Assembly: GCA_964483375.1 (NCBI GenBank)
Contig: CAZABJ010000058.1
Span: 1 to 16,133, forward strand
From: JAUIEH01 sp964483375
GTDB lineage: Bacteria > Pseudomonadota > Alphaproteobacteria > Caulobacterales > Maricaulaceae
Direction: 5' to 3'
DNA: 16,133 nt
Position 1 is the stretch's first letter; every line of letters begins with the position of its first letter. The translations under genes and the position numbers were made by a program. Shown here piece after piece: positions 7,321 to 15,211 of this stretch. The notes under the pieces were generated by a model, which was not told the DNA's origin, did no database searches, and saw only the letters and a list, made by a program, of their open reading frames with translations.

Positions 7321-7904
7321 GCCGCCTCCGTCCGCGCCTGCGCAAGCGAGAGGAAATTCTCAAGCAACGCGTGGCCATGCGCAGAGGCGATGGATTCAGG
7401 GTGGAACTGCACGCCGTGAATGGGGCGCTCGGTGTGGCGCAGGCCCATGATCTCGCCGTCCGGGCTCCAGGCGCAGGGCTTAAGCGACGCGGGCAACGTG
7501 TCGGCCGCCACCGCGAGGCTGTGATAGCGGGTGGCTTGGAAGGGGGAGGGAAGGCCGGCGAACACGCCTTCGCCGTCATGGCCGATCGCGCTTGTTTTGC
7601 CGTGCACGATCTCGCGGGCCCTCACGATTTCGCCGCCAAACGCTTGGGCGATGGCTTGGTGCCCCAGGCACACGCCCAGAATCGGCAAGGCGGGGGGAGC
7701 GGCTTTCACAAAATCCACGCAGACGCCGGCTTCATTCGGCGTGCAGGGGCCGGGCGAAATCACCACGCCCTCGCGCCCGCGCGCGACCGCCTCCTCAACG
7801 GTGATGGCGTCATTGCGCACGACCTCAGTCGCAGCGCCGAGCTCTTGCAGGTAATGGACGAGATTGAAGGTGAAGCTGTCGTAATTGTCGATGACCAGGA
7901 TCAT
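7317..7904 (-). CDS. trpG: Anthranilate synthase component II (glutamine amidotransferase)
   Basis: TrpG hydrolyses glutamine and feeds ammonia to TrpE to make anthranilate from chorismate. It is a class I glutamine amidotransferase of 195 residues. The triad is visible: Cys79 in LGVCLGHQ, and His168 and Glu170 in VQFHPES. The HGK at 101-103 is typical of anthranilate/aminodeoxychorismate synthase subunits, so it may also serve PabB. I chose ATG 7904 (MILVIDNYDSFTFN), which matches the family N-terminus and has GAGG 4 bases upstream; an ATG 18 bases further upstream has no ribosome site. It is first in the trpGDC unit and overlaps trpD by 4 bases. It is separated from trpE by two unrelated genes, so it probably has its own promoter between 7905 and 8021. 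Confidence 0.95.
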   Translation of the reverse strand: MILVIDNYDSFTFNLVHYLQELGAATEVVRNDAITVEEAVARGREGVVISPGPCTPNEAGVCVDFVKAAPPALPILGVCLGHQAIAQAFGGEIVRAREIVHGKTSAIGHDGEGVFAGLPSPFQATRYHSLAVAADTLPASLKPCAWSPDGEIMGLRHTERPIHGVQFHPESIASAHGHALLENFLSLAQARTEAA

Positions 7905-8021
7905 AACGCCTCGCGCGTGCATCGCGGGCAGGGATCTTATGGCGCCGGGCCGTGAGGAAGAAGCCCGTCGTCAGGGGCGGGGTAAATCTTCGTTAACCAG
8001 GCGCGGCTCACCGGTGAGGGC
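7905..8021. promoter_or_regulatory. Divergent trpG / deacetylase intergenic region with palindrome
   Basis: These 117 bases must hold start signals for trpG (minus) and the deacetylase gene (plus). The minus strand has a weak -10-like TAAGAT with no good -35. No short leader frame with tandem Trp codons is visible, so classical attenuation of trpG is not supported. A 12-base perfect palindrome, CTCACCGGTGAG (8007-8018), sits 3 bases before the plus-strand ATG and overlaps its ribosome site. CGGGC (7946-7950) and GCCCG (7963-7967) form a further weak inverted repeat. Confidence 0.4.
7909..7912 (-). promoter_or_regulatory. trpG ribosome binding site
   Basis: GAGG on the minus strand, 4 bases before ATG 7904, decides the trpG start over the ATG at 7922. 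Confidence 0.6.
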
Positions 8022-8990
8022 ATGACGAACACCTCGCCTTCCGCCGCGCTTGATCGCGATTTCGCGCTTGACCGGCCCGCGCGGCGCTCGCCGCTTCGCT
8101 CCGCCCTTTGCGCGCTTGGCGCAGCGGTGGGGTGGGCGCTCGCCGCTTGCGGTTTCGCCGCCCTCGCCGCGAGTTTCTTCATTTCGGTGACCGAAGCCCG
8201 GCTCAGCGCATCCGCCGGACCCTACCAACATCAACGCCTGGAGCCCTACGAGGCCGCGGGCCTGTCCGGAGACTTCCGACTGGCCTTTGCTGACGTCTCC
8301 CAGCCGGTGGTCGCGCTTGTCATTGATGACGTCGGACTTGACCAGGCTGTGGCCGAGCGCGTCCTGGCGCTGCCCGCTTCGGTCACGGTGTCCGTCCTCG
8401 CCTATGCGCCGCAACGCGCCGCCGTGCATGCCGAAGCAGCTCGGAGAGGGCATGAGACATTCGTGCATCTGCCCATGGAGCCCATGGGCTTCGCAGATCC
8501 CGGCCCCGGCGCCCTTGCGACCTGGATGCCCGCTGAAGCCATAGCCGCCATCGCTGCGGCGGCTTTTGACGGCGCGCCGGATGCTGCGGGGTTCAACAAT
8601 CATATGGGCAGCCGGTTCACACGGTGTGCGGAGTGTTTGGCGCCGGTGATGTCGGAGGCGCGCCGTCGGGGTTTGGCGGTTCTCGATTCGCTGACCGACA
8701 CGCAGTCGGTGTTCGCCGACGTCGCCCGTGAGGCGGGTTTGGAGCCTTTGATCCGTGACGTGTTCCTTGACGACGGGCGTCCGGGTGTTGACGTCATGCG
8801 GGCGCGGCTGGCTCAGGCCGAAGCGATCGCGGCGCGTCGCGGCTGGGCGGTCGTCATCGCCCATCCTCACGACGCGACATTGGACGTTCTTGAGACATGG
8901 ATCCCTGAGGCTCAGGGCCGAGGCGTCCATGTGGGCACGACCGCCGATGCGCGCGCCCGACGCGATACGCCGCCTCGACTGCGCGCTTAA
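8022..8990 (+). CDS. Divergent polysaccharide deacetylase (YibQ family), membrane-anchored
   Basis: This protein belongs to the divergent polysaccharide deacetylase family (YibQ-like), often found near murein-hydrolase regulators such as EnvC; its substrate is not firmly known. It has 322 residues. A charged N-terminus (1-26) precedes one membrane helix (about 30-55), so the enzyme domain should face the periplasm. Family motifs run in order: VIDDVG (100-105, with the metal-site Asp pair), HLPMEP (149-154), NNHMGS (192-197), FLD (248-250) and AHPH (280-283). The conserved acidic and histidine residues are intact, which suggests activity. The ATG at 8022 has a purine-rich GGTGAGG very close upstream, inside a palindrome. 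No EnvC or S41 peptidase gene is adjacent, which is unusual for the family. It is convergent with the membrane-protein gene, 3 bases apart. Confidence 0.9.
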   Translation: MTNTSPSAALDRDFALDRPARRSPLRSALCALGAAVGWALAACGFAALAASFFISVTEARLSASAGPYQHQRLEPYEAAGLSGDFRLAFADVSQPVVALVIDDVGLDQAVAERVLALPASVTVSVLAYAPQRAAVHAEAARRGHETFVHLPMEPMGFADPGPGALATWMPAEAIAAIAAAAFDGAPDAAGFNNHMGSRFTRCAECLAPVMSEARRRGLAVLDSLTDTQSVFADVAREAGLEPLIRDVFLDDGRPGVDVMRARLAQAEAIAARRGWAVVIAHPHDATLDVLETWIPEAQGRGVHVGTTADARARRDTPPRLRA

Positions 8991-8993
8991 CGG

Positions 8994-9641
8994 TTAACGC
9001 CGCCGTCCAGCAGGCTTTCGCGTCGCTACCACGGTGAAGAAGTGTAGCGAGAGCAGGCCGACCAGGGCGAAATTCAGCCAAATCCAGGCCGACCCGCCCC
9101 AGGTGAGCGGCCACGCCTCCTTGAGCGCAGCGCCTGAGCTGCCCCCGACGCCGATCAAAGCGGCGACGGCGAACATTGAGGCGGCGAGAAACACGGCGGG
9201 GGCCGTGGGCGTGCGTCTGGCGGATGTCGAAGCCCCCCGAGCGATGAGAAAGATTGCGAATGCGGGCGTCAGCGCAGCGATGGCGATAACCGTGATGGCG
9301 AGGGGCGCGCGCTCTTGCAGCAATTGCAGGCTTTCCTCGCGGGAGCGGGCGCCGACTAGGGCGGTAAGGGAGCGGTTTGGCGCGGGCTGGCTGGTCGCGA
9401 CGGCTTGGGCGGTCTGCACTGTCATAACCCGATGCATCAGCGATGCGCCGCTCACCACCGCATCCGCTGCGGTCAATCGCGCGTCGTTTTGGGTCTCGTA
9501 ATATATCTCCGGGGCGATGCGCGGATCGGAGTCCAACAGCCAAGGGTCTGCGTCCCGCAGCGGCACGAAAAAGAACGCCGCCAGGGCGAGAACGCCAGGC
9601 ACGACGAGCAGGCGTCGCAAAAGAACCCGAATGGTCAGCAT
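8994..9641 (-). CDS. Unknown membrane protein, four predicted helices
   Basis: I do not recognise this 215-residue protein. Hydrophobic segments suggest membrane helices at about 8-27, 113-134, 147-167 and 178-206. An ~85-residue polar region (28-112) follows the first helix, and a short basic C-terminus ends in RKPAGRRR. The basic residues at 5-10 place the N-terminus in the cytoplasm, so the 28-112 region is probably periplasmic. It has no recognisable catalytic motif and no cysteine. The ATG at 9641 is the only good start, though its ribosome site is weak and distant (GGGGAAAC, about 9 bases before the ATG). It lies 110 bases downstream of trpE on the same strand and may be read from the ppiD-trpE transcript. 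Its frame is real rather than a shadow: nothing else codes here and the hydrophobic pattern is regular. Confidence 0.75.
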   Translation of the reverse strand: MLTIRVLLRRLLVVPGVLALAAFFFVPLRDADPWLLDSDPRIAPEIYYETQNDARLTAADAVVSGASLMHRVMTVQTAQAVATSQPAPNRSLTALVGARSREESLQLLQERAPLAITVIAIAALTPAFAIFLIARGASTSARRTPTAPAVFLAASMFAVAALIGVGGSSGAALKEAWPLTWGGSAWIWLNFALVGLLSLHFFTVVATRKPAGRRR

Positions 9642-9751
9642 GGGCGGTCAGTTTCCCCGATGACGGCGCGGGAACTGTCTCCTCGCTGCAACAATTTTGC
9701 AAAGAATTTGGGCGGTTGCGAGGCGGCCCTGCATATGCCGCCGGCGAACTC
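9642..9751 (-). other. trpE-membrane protein gap with hairpin
   Basis: This 110-base gap contains a perfect 6-base inverted repeat, GGCGGC (9722-9727) and GCCGCC (9737-9742), with a 9-base loop, starting 9 bases after the trpE stop. No T-run follows on the minus strand, so it is at best a weak or factor-dependent terminator. The rest is AT-richer (TTGCAAAATTGTTGCAG on the minus strand) and might hold a promoter for the membrane-protein gene, but no clear pair of hexamers is seen. Confidence 0.35.
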
Positions 9752-11251
9752 TCAGGCGAAGCGCGACGCTTCGGCGGCGGCGCGGAAAAGAGCCTGGGCT
9801 TTGTGCAGCGTCTCTAAGCGCTCGCTTTCAGGGTCGCTGTCGTAAACGACCCCGGCCCCGGCGCGCACATGCATGACCCCGTCTTTTATCACCGCGGTGC
9901 GTAGGGCGATGCAGGTGTCCATATCGCCGCCCGCGGAGATGTAGCCGACCCCGCCGGCATAGACCCCGCGCCGCTCCGGTTCGAGTTCGTTGATGATCTC
10001 CATCGCCCGCACCTTCGGCGCCCCCGACACCGTGCCATGGGGAAACCCCGCCAAGAGCGCGTCGATGGCGTCGGCGTCCGCACGCAGGCGGCCCTCCACA
10101 TTCGACACGATGTGCATAACCGTGGAGTAGCGCTCAATGACGAAGCTCTCAGTGACGTCGACGGAGCCCGGCTTGCAGACGCGCCCGACGTCGTTCCGCG
10201 AAAGGTCCACGAGCATGAGATGTTCGGCCCGTTCCTTCGGGTCGGCGAGCAAGTCGGCTTCATTGGCGGCGTCCTCGGCCGGGGTGCCGCCGCGCGGTCG
10301 GGTGCCGGCGATCGGCCGGGAGGTCATCACGCCGTCGCGCACGCGAACGAGGATCTCCGGGCTTGAGCCGACAATGGCGAAGTCCGCAAAGCTGAAATGG
10401 AACAAGAACGGGGAGGGATTGGCCCGGCGCAGCGCACGATAAAGCGCGAATGGCGGCAAATCGAAGGGCGTTTCAAAGCGCTGGCTCGGGACGATCTGAA
10501 ATGCGTCGCCCTCCGCAATGTACCGCTTCGCTTGACTGACCGCGTGTCGGAACGTTTCCGGGGCCATGGTTTCTTGCAGCGCGGCCTTCGGGCCCAGCGC
10601 GGCGTCCGCGGGGGCTTCCGGGCCCGGCGCCCGGAGCGCCGCGACGGTTTCGAGGATGCGGGCGCGCGCGCGTTCATAGGCGGCGTCGGCTTCGAGGTCC
10701 GCATCCGGGCGAATGGGCGAGGCGATCAACAGTTCCTGTTTCAGCGCATCGAAGACCACCACGATTGTCGGACGCATCAGAACCGCGTCGGGCGCGCCCA
10801 CCGGATCGGACTTCAGCGCCGGCATGCGTTCGATGAACCGGACCATGTCATAGCCGAGATAGCCGAACAGTCCGGCTGCGACCGGCGGCAGACCGTCAGG
10901 GATGTCAATGGCGCTGGCGGCGACCAACCCGCGCAGAGATGCGAGTGGCTCGGCGTCTTCGGGAGTGAAACGGGTGAGCCCGGCGGGAGAGCCGCGCGCC
11001 ACTTCCGCGCGTCCGTCTTGCACGCGCCATATCAGGTCGGGCGCCAAACCGATGACCGAAAACCGGCCGCGCCAATTTCCCCGCTCAACCGATTCGAGCA
11101 GGAAAGCGTTGGGCCGATCGCGTCCGAGGCGAAGATAGGCCCCGACGGGGGTCAAAAGGTCGTCGGCGAGACGCGCAGCAAGGATTTGCGCGTCCCCGCC
11201 ACGGTAGCGCTCAGCGAAAGCGGCCCGGTCGGGCGATATGTCCGGCGTCAC
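9752..11251 (-). CDS. trpE: Anthranilate synthase component I
   Basis: TrpE converts chorismate to anthranilate using ammonia supplied by TrpG. The protein has 499 residues, normal for an unfused TrpE. The N-terminal region carries LLESVE (51-56), the site associated with tryptophan feedback inhibition. The chorismate-binding domain shows FLFHFSFADFAIVGSSPE (282-299), RPIAGTRPRG (312-321), DLSRNDVGRVCKPGSV (349-364), HGTVSGAPKVRAMEII (405-420) and AGAGVVYDSDPE (464-475). All expected motifs are intact. The start is GTG at 11251, overlapping the ppiD stop as GTGA, so translation is coupled to ppiD. There is therefore no room for a trp leader-attenuator directly upstream. Two unrelated genes separate it from trpGDC. 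It could be confused with PabB, but the LLES site and the TrpE-type length favour TrpE. Confidence 0.97.
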   Translation of the reverse strand: MTPDISPDRAAFAERYRGGDAQILAARLADDLLTPVGAYLRLGRDRPNAFLLESVERGNWRGRFSVIGLAPDLIWRVQDGRAEVARGSPAGLTRFTPEDAEPLASLRGLVAASAIDIPDGLPPVAAGLFGYLGYDMVRFIERMPALKSDPVGAPDAVLMRPTIVVVFDALKQELLIASPIRPDADLEADAAYERARARILETVAALRAPGPEAPADAALGPKAALQETMAPETFRHAVSQAKRYIAEGDAFQIVPSQRFETPFDLPPFALYRALRRANPSPFLFHFSFADFAIVGSSPEILVRVRDGVMTSRPIAGTRPRGGTPAEDAANEADLLADPKERAEHLMLVDLSRNDVGRVCKPGSVDVTESFVIERYSTVMHIVSNVEGRLRADADAIDALLAGFPHGTVSGAPKVRAMEIINELEPERRGVYAGGVGYISAGGDMDTCIALRTAVIKDGVMHVRAGAGVVYDSDPESERLETLHKAQALFRAAAEASRFA

Positions 11252-13146
11252 GACGGCGTGTCGGCGCCGACGATGCGGCTCAAAAGCGGGTCGTTGATCC
11301 GAACGCGCGCGTTTTCGATGAGGCTGGCGCGGAGTAAGGCGGCCATGTCGTTGTCGAGGGATTGTGCGAGGGCTTGGCCCGCCTGGGCCAGCGTCTCAGG
11401 AGGCGGGTCCCGGTCAGAGACAATGTCATCGAGGCGAACGAGCATGCGTGCGCCGTCCCCGCCGATGCTGGTCGCGACAAAACCAGGATCATTGTCGAAA
11501 ATATCCCGCTCCGCTGCGGGGTCGACGCCCTCAAGCACGCCGAGCCTGCGGATGAGCAACGCTTCGCGGATTTCCGCGCTGGGATGGGCGGCCGCGGCGG
11601 CGGCGGCGAAATCGCCTCCCGCCAGGAGTGTGGCTTGGGCTTCGGCCCGCATGGCGTCGAGCGCTTCGTCTCGCTGAGCGTCCGCCCAGTCTTCAGCGAC
11701 GCGCGATGAAACCACGTCCAGGGGGCGCGGGGTTGGGGGAACGATTTCGGTGACTGTCACCGTGAAGTAGCCGGTCTCGCCCAACTCCTCGAGATTGGAG
11801 GTCTCGCCTTGGCCGAGCGCGAAAACGGTTTCGAGGATCGCGTCCCGTTCAATGAGCGTTGTGTGAGCGAAGCCGGTTTCGTCGACGCCCTCTCGGGTCA
11901 CCGCGAGCACCTGCATTGCTGCGGCGCCGACGGAATTCGCGGCGTCTTCGATCGGAACGCCGCGCACCGCCTGCCGGTCGAAATCGATGACATAGTCGAA
12001 CAAAAGGTTCAGAGCGTCGTCTGTCGCCAGTTCGGCCCGCAACAGCGGCTCCGCATCGGCGAAACTGAGCGTCCGACCCTCTTGAACGTCCTGCACCTGG
12101 ACGACTTTCCAAGCGAAGGAGCCCTCGAACGGATCGCTGACTTCGCCTTGGGTCGTGGCGAAGGCCACTTCGGCGACGGCGGGTTCCAGGAACGCGCTGC
12201 GCGTGACGTTCACATGCTCGATAGGCTCAGGCATGCCCAGGGCTTCGGCCACGGAAACCGGATCCTCGCCCGCGGCCAGCCGCTCGGCGGCTTCTGCGGC
12301 GACGGCCTCTTGGCGAGCGGACAGCTCCCAAACCGTTCGGCGCTCCGGCGCGCCTAACTCGTCTCGGCGTTCTTCATAAAGGGCCTGAAGGGCGTCCTCC
12401 GGCACGTCGATGCCGCTGATAAGCTGGTCCGCCTCAAGCAAGAAGAGCGTGAAGGCGCGCCGCTCCGGCGTGGTGTAGCGCGCCAAATTCGCTTGATAGT
12501 GGGCCTCAAGCGCATCGGGGGCGGGGTCGCCAGGGTCCGGCGCGGCGCTTGGCGGGATGGACAGGATGGTCACTTGACGGCGCTCGGATTGGTGCCGCGC
12601 GCGCAGCTCCGCAAGCACGCGGGGGACGCTCACCCCGCCGCTCACCGAACCGAGAAACTGGTCGGCGAGCATATCGTTGCGGACCAAAGTCTCGTAGCGG
12701 TCAGGCGTGAGATTTTGGTTGGCCAAGACGCGCCGATAGAGCTGCATGTCGAAGCCCCCGGTTTGGGGGTTCACGAAATTCGGGATTTCCGCGAGATGCT
12801 GAGCGATCGCGCGGTCGGAGACGACGAGACCTTGGCCGCGCGCCGCATCCCTGAGCGCGGCGTTGCGCACCAATTGCTGGAGAACCAGCTGGTCGAGCCC
12901 TTGCTCGCGGGCCTGTTCGCGACTGGGCACCGCGCCGGTGCGTTGCCCCTCAAAGAACAAAGCTTGTTCGAAGGCGCGCGAAAACTCGAAGGGGGAGACG
13001 TCCTCATCGCCCGCGGTCGCAACCGCGCTGCGGTTTCCGCCGGTGAAGATGTCGTTGATGCCCCAAACCGCAAAGCTCAGAGCCAACAAACCGATGAAAA
13101 CGCCCGCAATCCAGGACCGCGTGGCTTCGCGAAGTACATTGAGCAT
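11248..13146 (-). CDS. ppiD: PpiD/SurA-like peptidyl-prolyl isomerase, membrane-anchored periplasmic chaperone
   Basis: This inner-membrane-anchored periplasmic protein of the PpiD family helps fold exported proteins near the Sec translocon. It has 632 residues, close to the ~620 of E. coli PpiD. A short basic N-terminus leads into one membrane helix (about 13-31), followed by a SurA-type N-domain (about 38-180). A parvulin-like domain covers about 225-355 and ends in the recognisable GEVSDPFEGSFAWKVVQV. A second large C-terminal region follows (about 380-632). The parvulin start reads RTVWELSARQEA, without the HIL histidine of active parvulins, so isomerase activity may be weak or absent and the protein may act mainly as a chaperone. 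Translation is coupled to trpE through a GTGA overlap. It is divergent from tpiA. Confidence 0.92.
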   Translation of the reverse strand: MLNVLREATRSWIAGVFIGLLALSFAVWGINDIFTGGNRSAVATAGDEDVSPFEFSRAFEQALFFEGQRTGAVPSREQAREQGLDQLVLQQLVRNAALRDAARGQGLVVSDRAIAQHLAEIPNFVNPQTGGFDMQLYRRVLANQNLTPDRYETLVRNDMLADQFLGSVSGGVSVPRVLAELRARHQSERRQVTILSIPPSAAPDPGDPAPDALEAHYQANLARYTTPERRAFTLFLLEADQLISGIDVPEDALQALYEERRDELGAPERRTVWELSARQEAVAAEAAERLAAGEDPVSVAEALGMPEPIEHVNVTRSAFLEPAVAEVAFATTQGEVSDPFEGSFAWKVVQVQDVQEGRTLSFADAEPLLRAELATDDALNLLFDYVIDFDRQAVRGVPIEDAANSVGAAAMQVLAVTREGVDETGFAHTTLIERDAILETVFALGQGETSNLEELGETGYFTVTVTEIVPPTPRPLDVVSSRVAEDWADAQRDEALDAMRAEAQATLLAGGDFAAAAAAAHPSAEIREALLIRRLGVLEGVDPAAERDIFDNDPGFVATSIGGDGARMLVRLDDIVSDRDPPPETLAQAGQALAQSLDNDMAALLRASLIENARVRINDPLLSRIVGADTPS

Positions 13147-13284
13147 AGGGTCGCCCGCCTTGTGTTTGCGGGGAACCTAATCGCGCTGGGCGCGCCCGAC
13201 AACTCAGGACCGCGCGCCGTTGGCGTCGGGCCGCAGCACTGCTAAGCGACGCGGAATGCGGCGGAAACCAGGAGGGCGGCGGAC
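13147..13284. promoter_or_regulatory. Divergent ppiD/tpiA intergenic region
   Basis: These 138 bases must drive ppiD-trpE leftward and tpiA rightward. There is a 10-base palindrome, GGGCGCGCCC (13188-13197), and a 7-base inverted repeat, GCCCGAC (13194-13200) with GTCGGGC (13225-13231), 24 bases apart. No convincing -35/-10 pair is visible. The tpiA ribosome site AGGAGGG (13270-13276) is strong and lies 8 bases before the ATG. Confidence 0.4.
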
Positions 13285-14037
<753 letters not shown>

Positions 14038-14078
14038 CGCCGCGTCCACGGCTTTCCCGCGATACTCCGGGCTCAAAC

Positions 14079-14092
14079 GGCGCGAGGGCGCC
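14079..14092 (+). other. Small hairpin upstream of the receiver-like gene
   Basis: GGCGC and GCGCC form a perfect 5-base stem around a GAGG loop, just before the GGAG ribosome site of the next gene. It might influence initiation there, or be chance in GC-rich DNA. No T-run follows, so it is not an intrinsic terminator for tpiA. Confidence 0.25.
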
Positions 14093-14105
14093 GGCGGAGC
14101 CGTGC

Positions 14106-15059
14106 ATGCCAAAATCCGACTACGCCAAAATTCGCGTTCTCGTGTTCGATCCCTCTCCCGCTCAGCTGCAGCATACCCGTCGTTCGCTGTTCGAACTCGG
14201 CATCGGAGAGGTCGACGGTCTTCGGACCTATGACGAGTTCTCCCGGCGCTTAGAGACCGGTTCGTTCGAACTCGCGATCGTCGAAGCGTTTAGTGAGGAC
14301 GGGGACGCCTGCGCCGCGGTCAAGCGCCTGCGTGCGGGCGAGCTTGGCGGCAATCCGTTCTTGGTCGTGATCCTGACGAGCTGGCGCAAAGAAGTCGCTG
14401 ACATCAGAACGGCCATCGACAGCGGGGCCGACGATGTCTTGCTCAAACCGTTTTCGGTCAATCAGCTCAGCGCCCGGATCGACGCTCTGGTCGCTGCGCG
14501 GAAAGATTTCGTCGTCACCGGCGACTACATTGGCCCTGATCGGCGCAAGGACAAAGATCGCGGCAAGGGCGGGGTGACGCCGATCGTCGCGCCCAACGCG
14601 TTGCGCGCGGTCGCGAAAGGCGACGTTGACGAGCTTCAGCGGATCGAAAGCGCGATCGCTGAAACCAGATCCAACGTCGACAAGGAACGGATCAAGCGCC
14701 TGTCCATGCGCGTCGCCACCGCCGCCCGCCTGCGAATCGAAGCCGGTGGTGAAGCCGATATGTTCGGTTTGGAGGAGATCGACCGGGCCGCGCGCGAACT
14801 CCGCCGACGGCTCAAGGCGAACGGTGCAAAGGAGGCGGCCGGTCTCGCCACCACGCTGACCCAAGTGACCGCGCGGCTCATCCAGGAAAAAGCAGCGAGC
14901 CCAGACGACTTGACCCTCGCCAACGAACTCTCCTTCGCCGCCTACGCAGCGTTTAGCGGAGAAAGCGAAAACGGCCGCACCAAGGCGGAGGTCGAAGCCG
15001 TCGTCGCCGCCGTGCGCAAGCGTTTGGCGAAACAGCCCGCGAGCCCCGCCGCCGGCTGA
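14106..15059 (+). CDS. Receiver-domain (pseudo-response-regulator) protein with helical C-terminus
   Basis: This 317-residue protein begins with a CheY-like receiver domain (about 8-132). Asp15 sits at the acidic metal site, Thr91 (in VILTSW) at the switch Thr/Ser, and Lys114 (in LLKPF) at the conserved lysine. At the phosphoacceptor position after strand 3 the sequence reads ELAIVEAF, so the usual Asp is Glu60. Phosphorylation in the normal way is therefore unlikely, and Glu could mimic the active state. A DYIGPDRRKDKDR linker (140-152) follows; a GPDRR motif after receivers occurs in other alphaproteobacterial regulators, to my recollection. The C-terminal ~150 residues are mostly charged helix with no DNA-binding or enzymatic motif that I recognise. 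GGAG lies 6 bases before ATG 14106. It sits between tpiA and secG with no partner kinase nearby. Its output is unknown. Confidence 0.85.
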   Translation: MPKSDYAKIRVLVFDPSPAQLQHTRRSLFELGIGEVDGLRTYDEFSRRLETGSFELAIVEAFSEDGDACAAVKRLRAGELGGNPFLVVILTSWRKEVADIRTAIDSGADDVLLKPFSVNQLSARIDALVAARKDFVVTGDYIGPDRRKDKDRGKGGVTPIVAPNALRAVAKGDVDELQRIESAIAETRSNVDKERIKRLSMRVATAARLRIEAGGEADMFGLEEIDRAARELRRRLKANGAKEAAGLATTLTQVTARLIQEKAASPDDLTLANELSFAAYAAFSGESENGRTKAEVEAVVAAVRKRLAKQPASPAAG

Positions 15060-15211
15060 CCGGGCCCGCTTGCGGACCCGTGAAGAGACCCCAACTTGAG
15101 GGGCGTGCGAACCGGCGCGGCCGGCTTGGCTGGCGCTGGAGGGCTGAGCGGGTTATAGCCGCGGCTCGCGCACGCTCGCTTGCGGCTTTCAGACACTCTC
15201 GGACACAGTTC
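15060..15211 (+). promoter_or_regulatory. Gap upstream of secG
   Basis: This 152-base gap contains a CCCCAA/TTGAGGGG imperfect stem (around 15090-15105) without a T-run, and a TTATAG hexamer at 15153-15158 that could be a -10 element for secG, though no good -35 lies 16-18 bases upstream. I see no tRNA or other RNA gene here. Confidence 0.3.

Noticed and set aside
7905..8021. trp leader peptide/attenuator before trpG
   Set aside because: I found no short frame with tandem Trp codons and no terminator hairpin with a T-run.
7971..8930. 319-codon open frame on the minus strand opposite the deacetylase gene
   Set aside because: It is antisense to a gene with all family motifs, is basic and low in hydrophobic pattern, and has no recognisable motif.
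7992..8998. Two GTTAAC hexamers (7992-7997 and 8993-8998) flanking the deacetylase gene as possible insertion borders
   Set aside because: Six-base matches are too short, there are no longer direct or inverted repeats, and composition does not change inside.
10397..11677. 426-codon open frame on the plus strand opposite trpE and the end of ppiD
   Set aside because: It spans the antisense of two real genes and has the Arg/Gly-rich composition of a shadow frame.
15080..15211. 44-residue N-terminal extension of secG
   Set aside because: It is very Arg-rich and unlike SecG, which should begin METFLL near the first helix.
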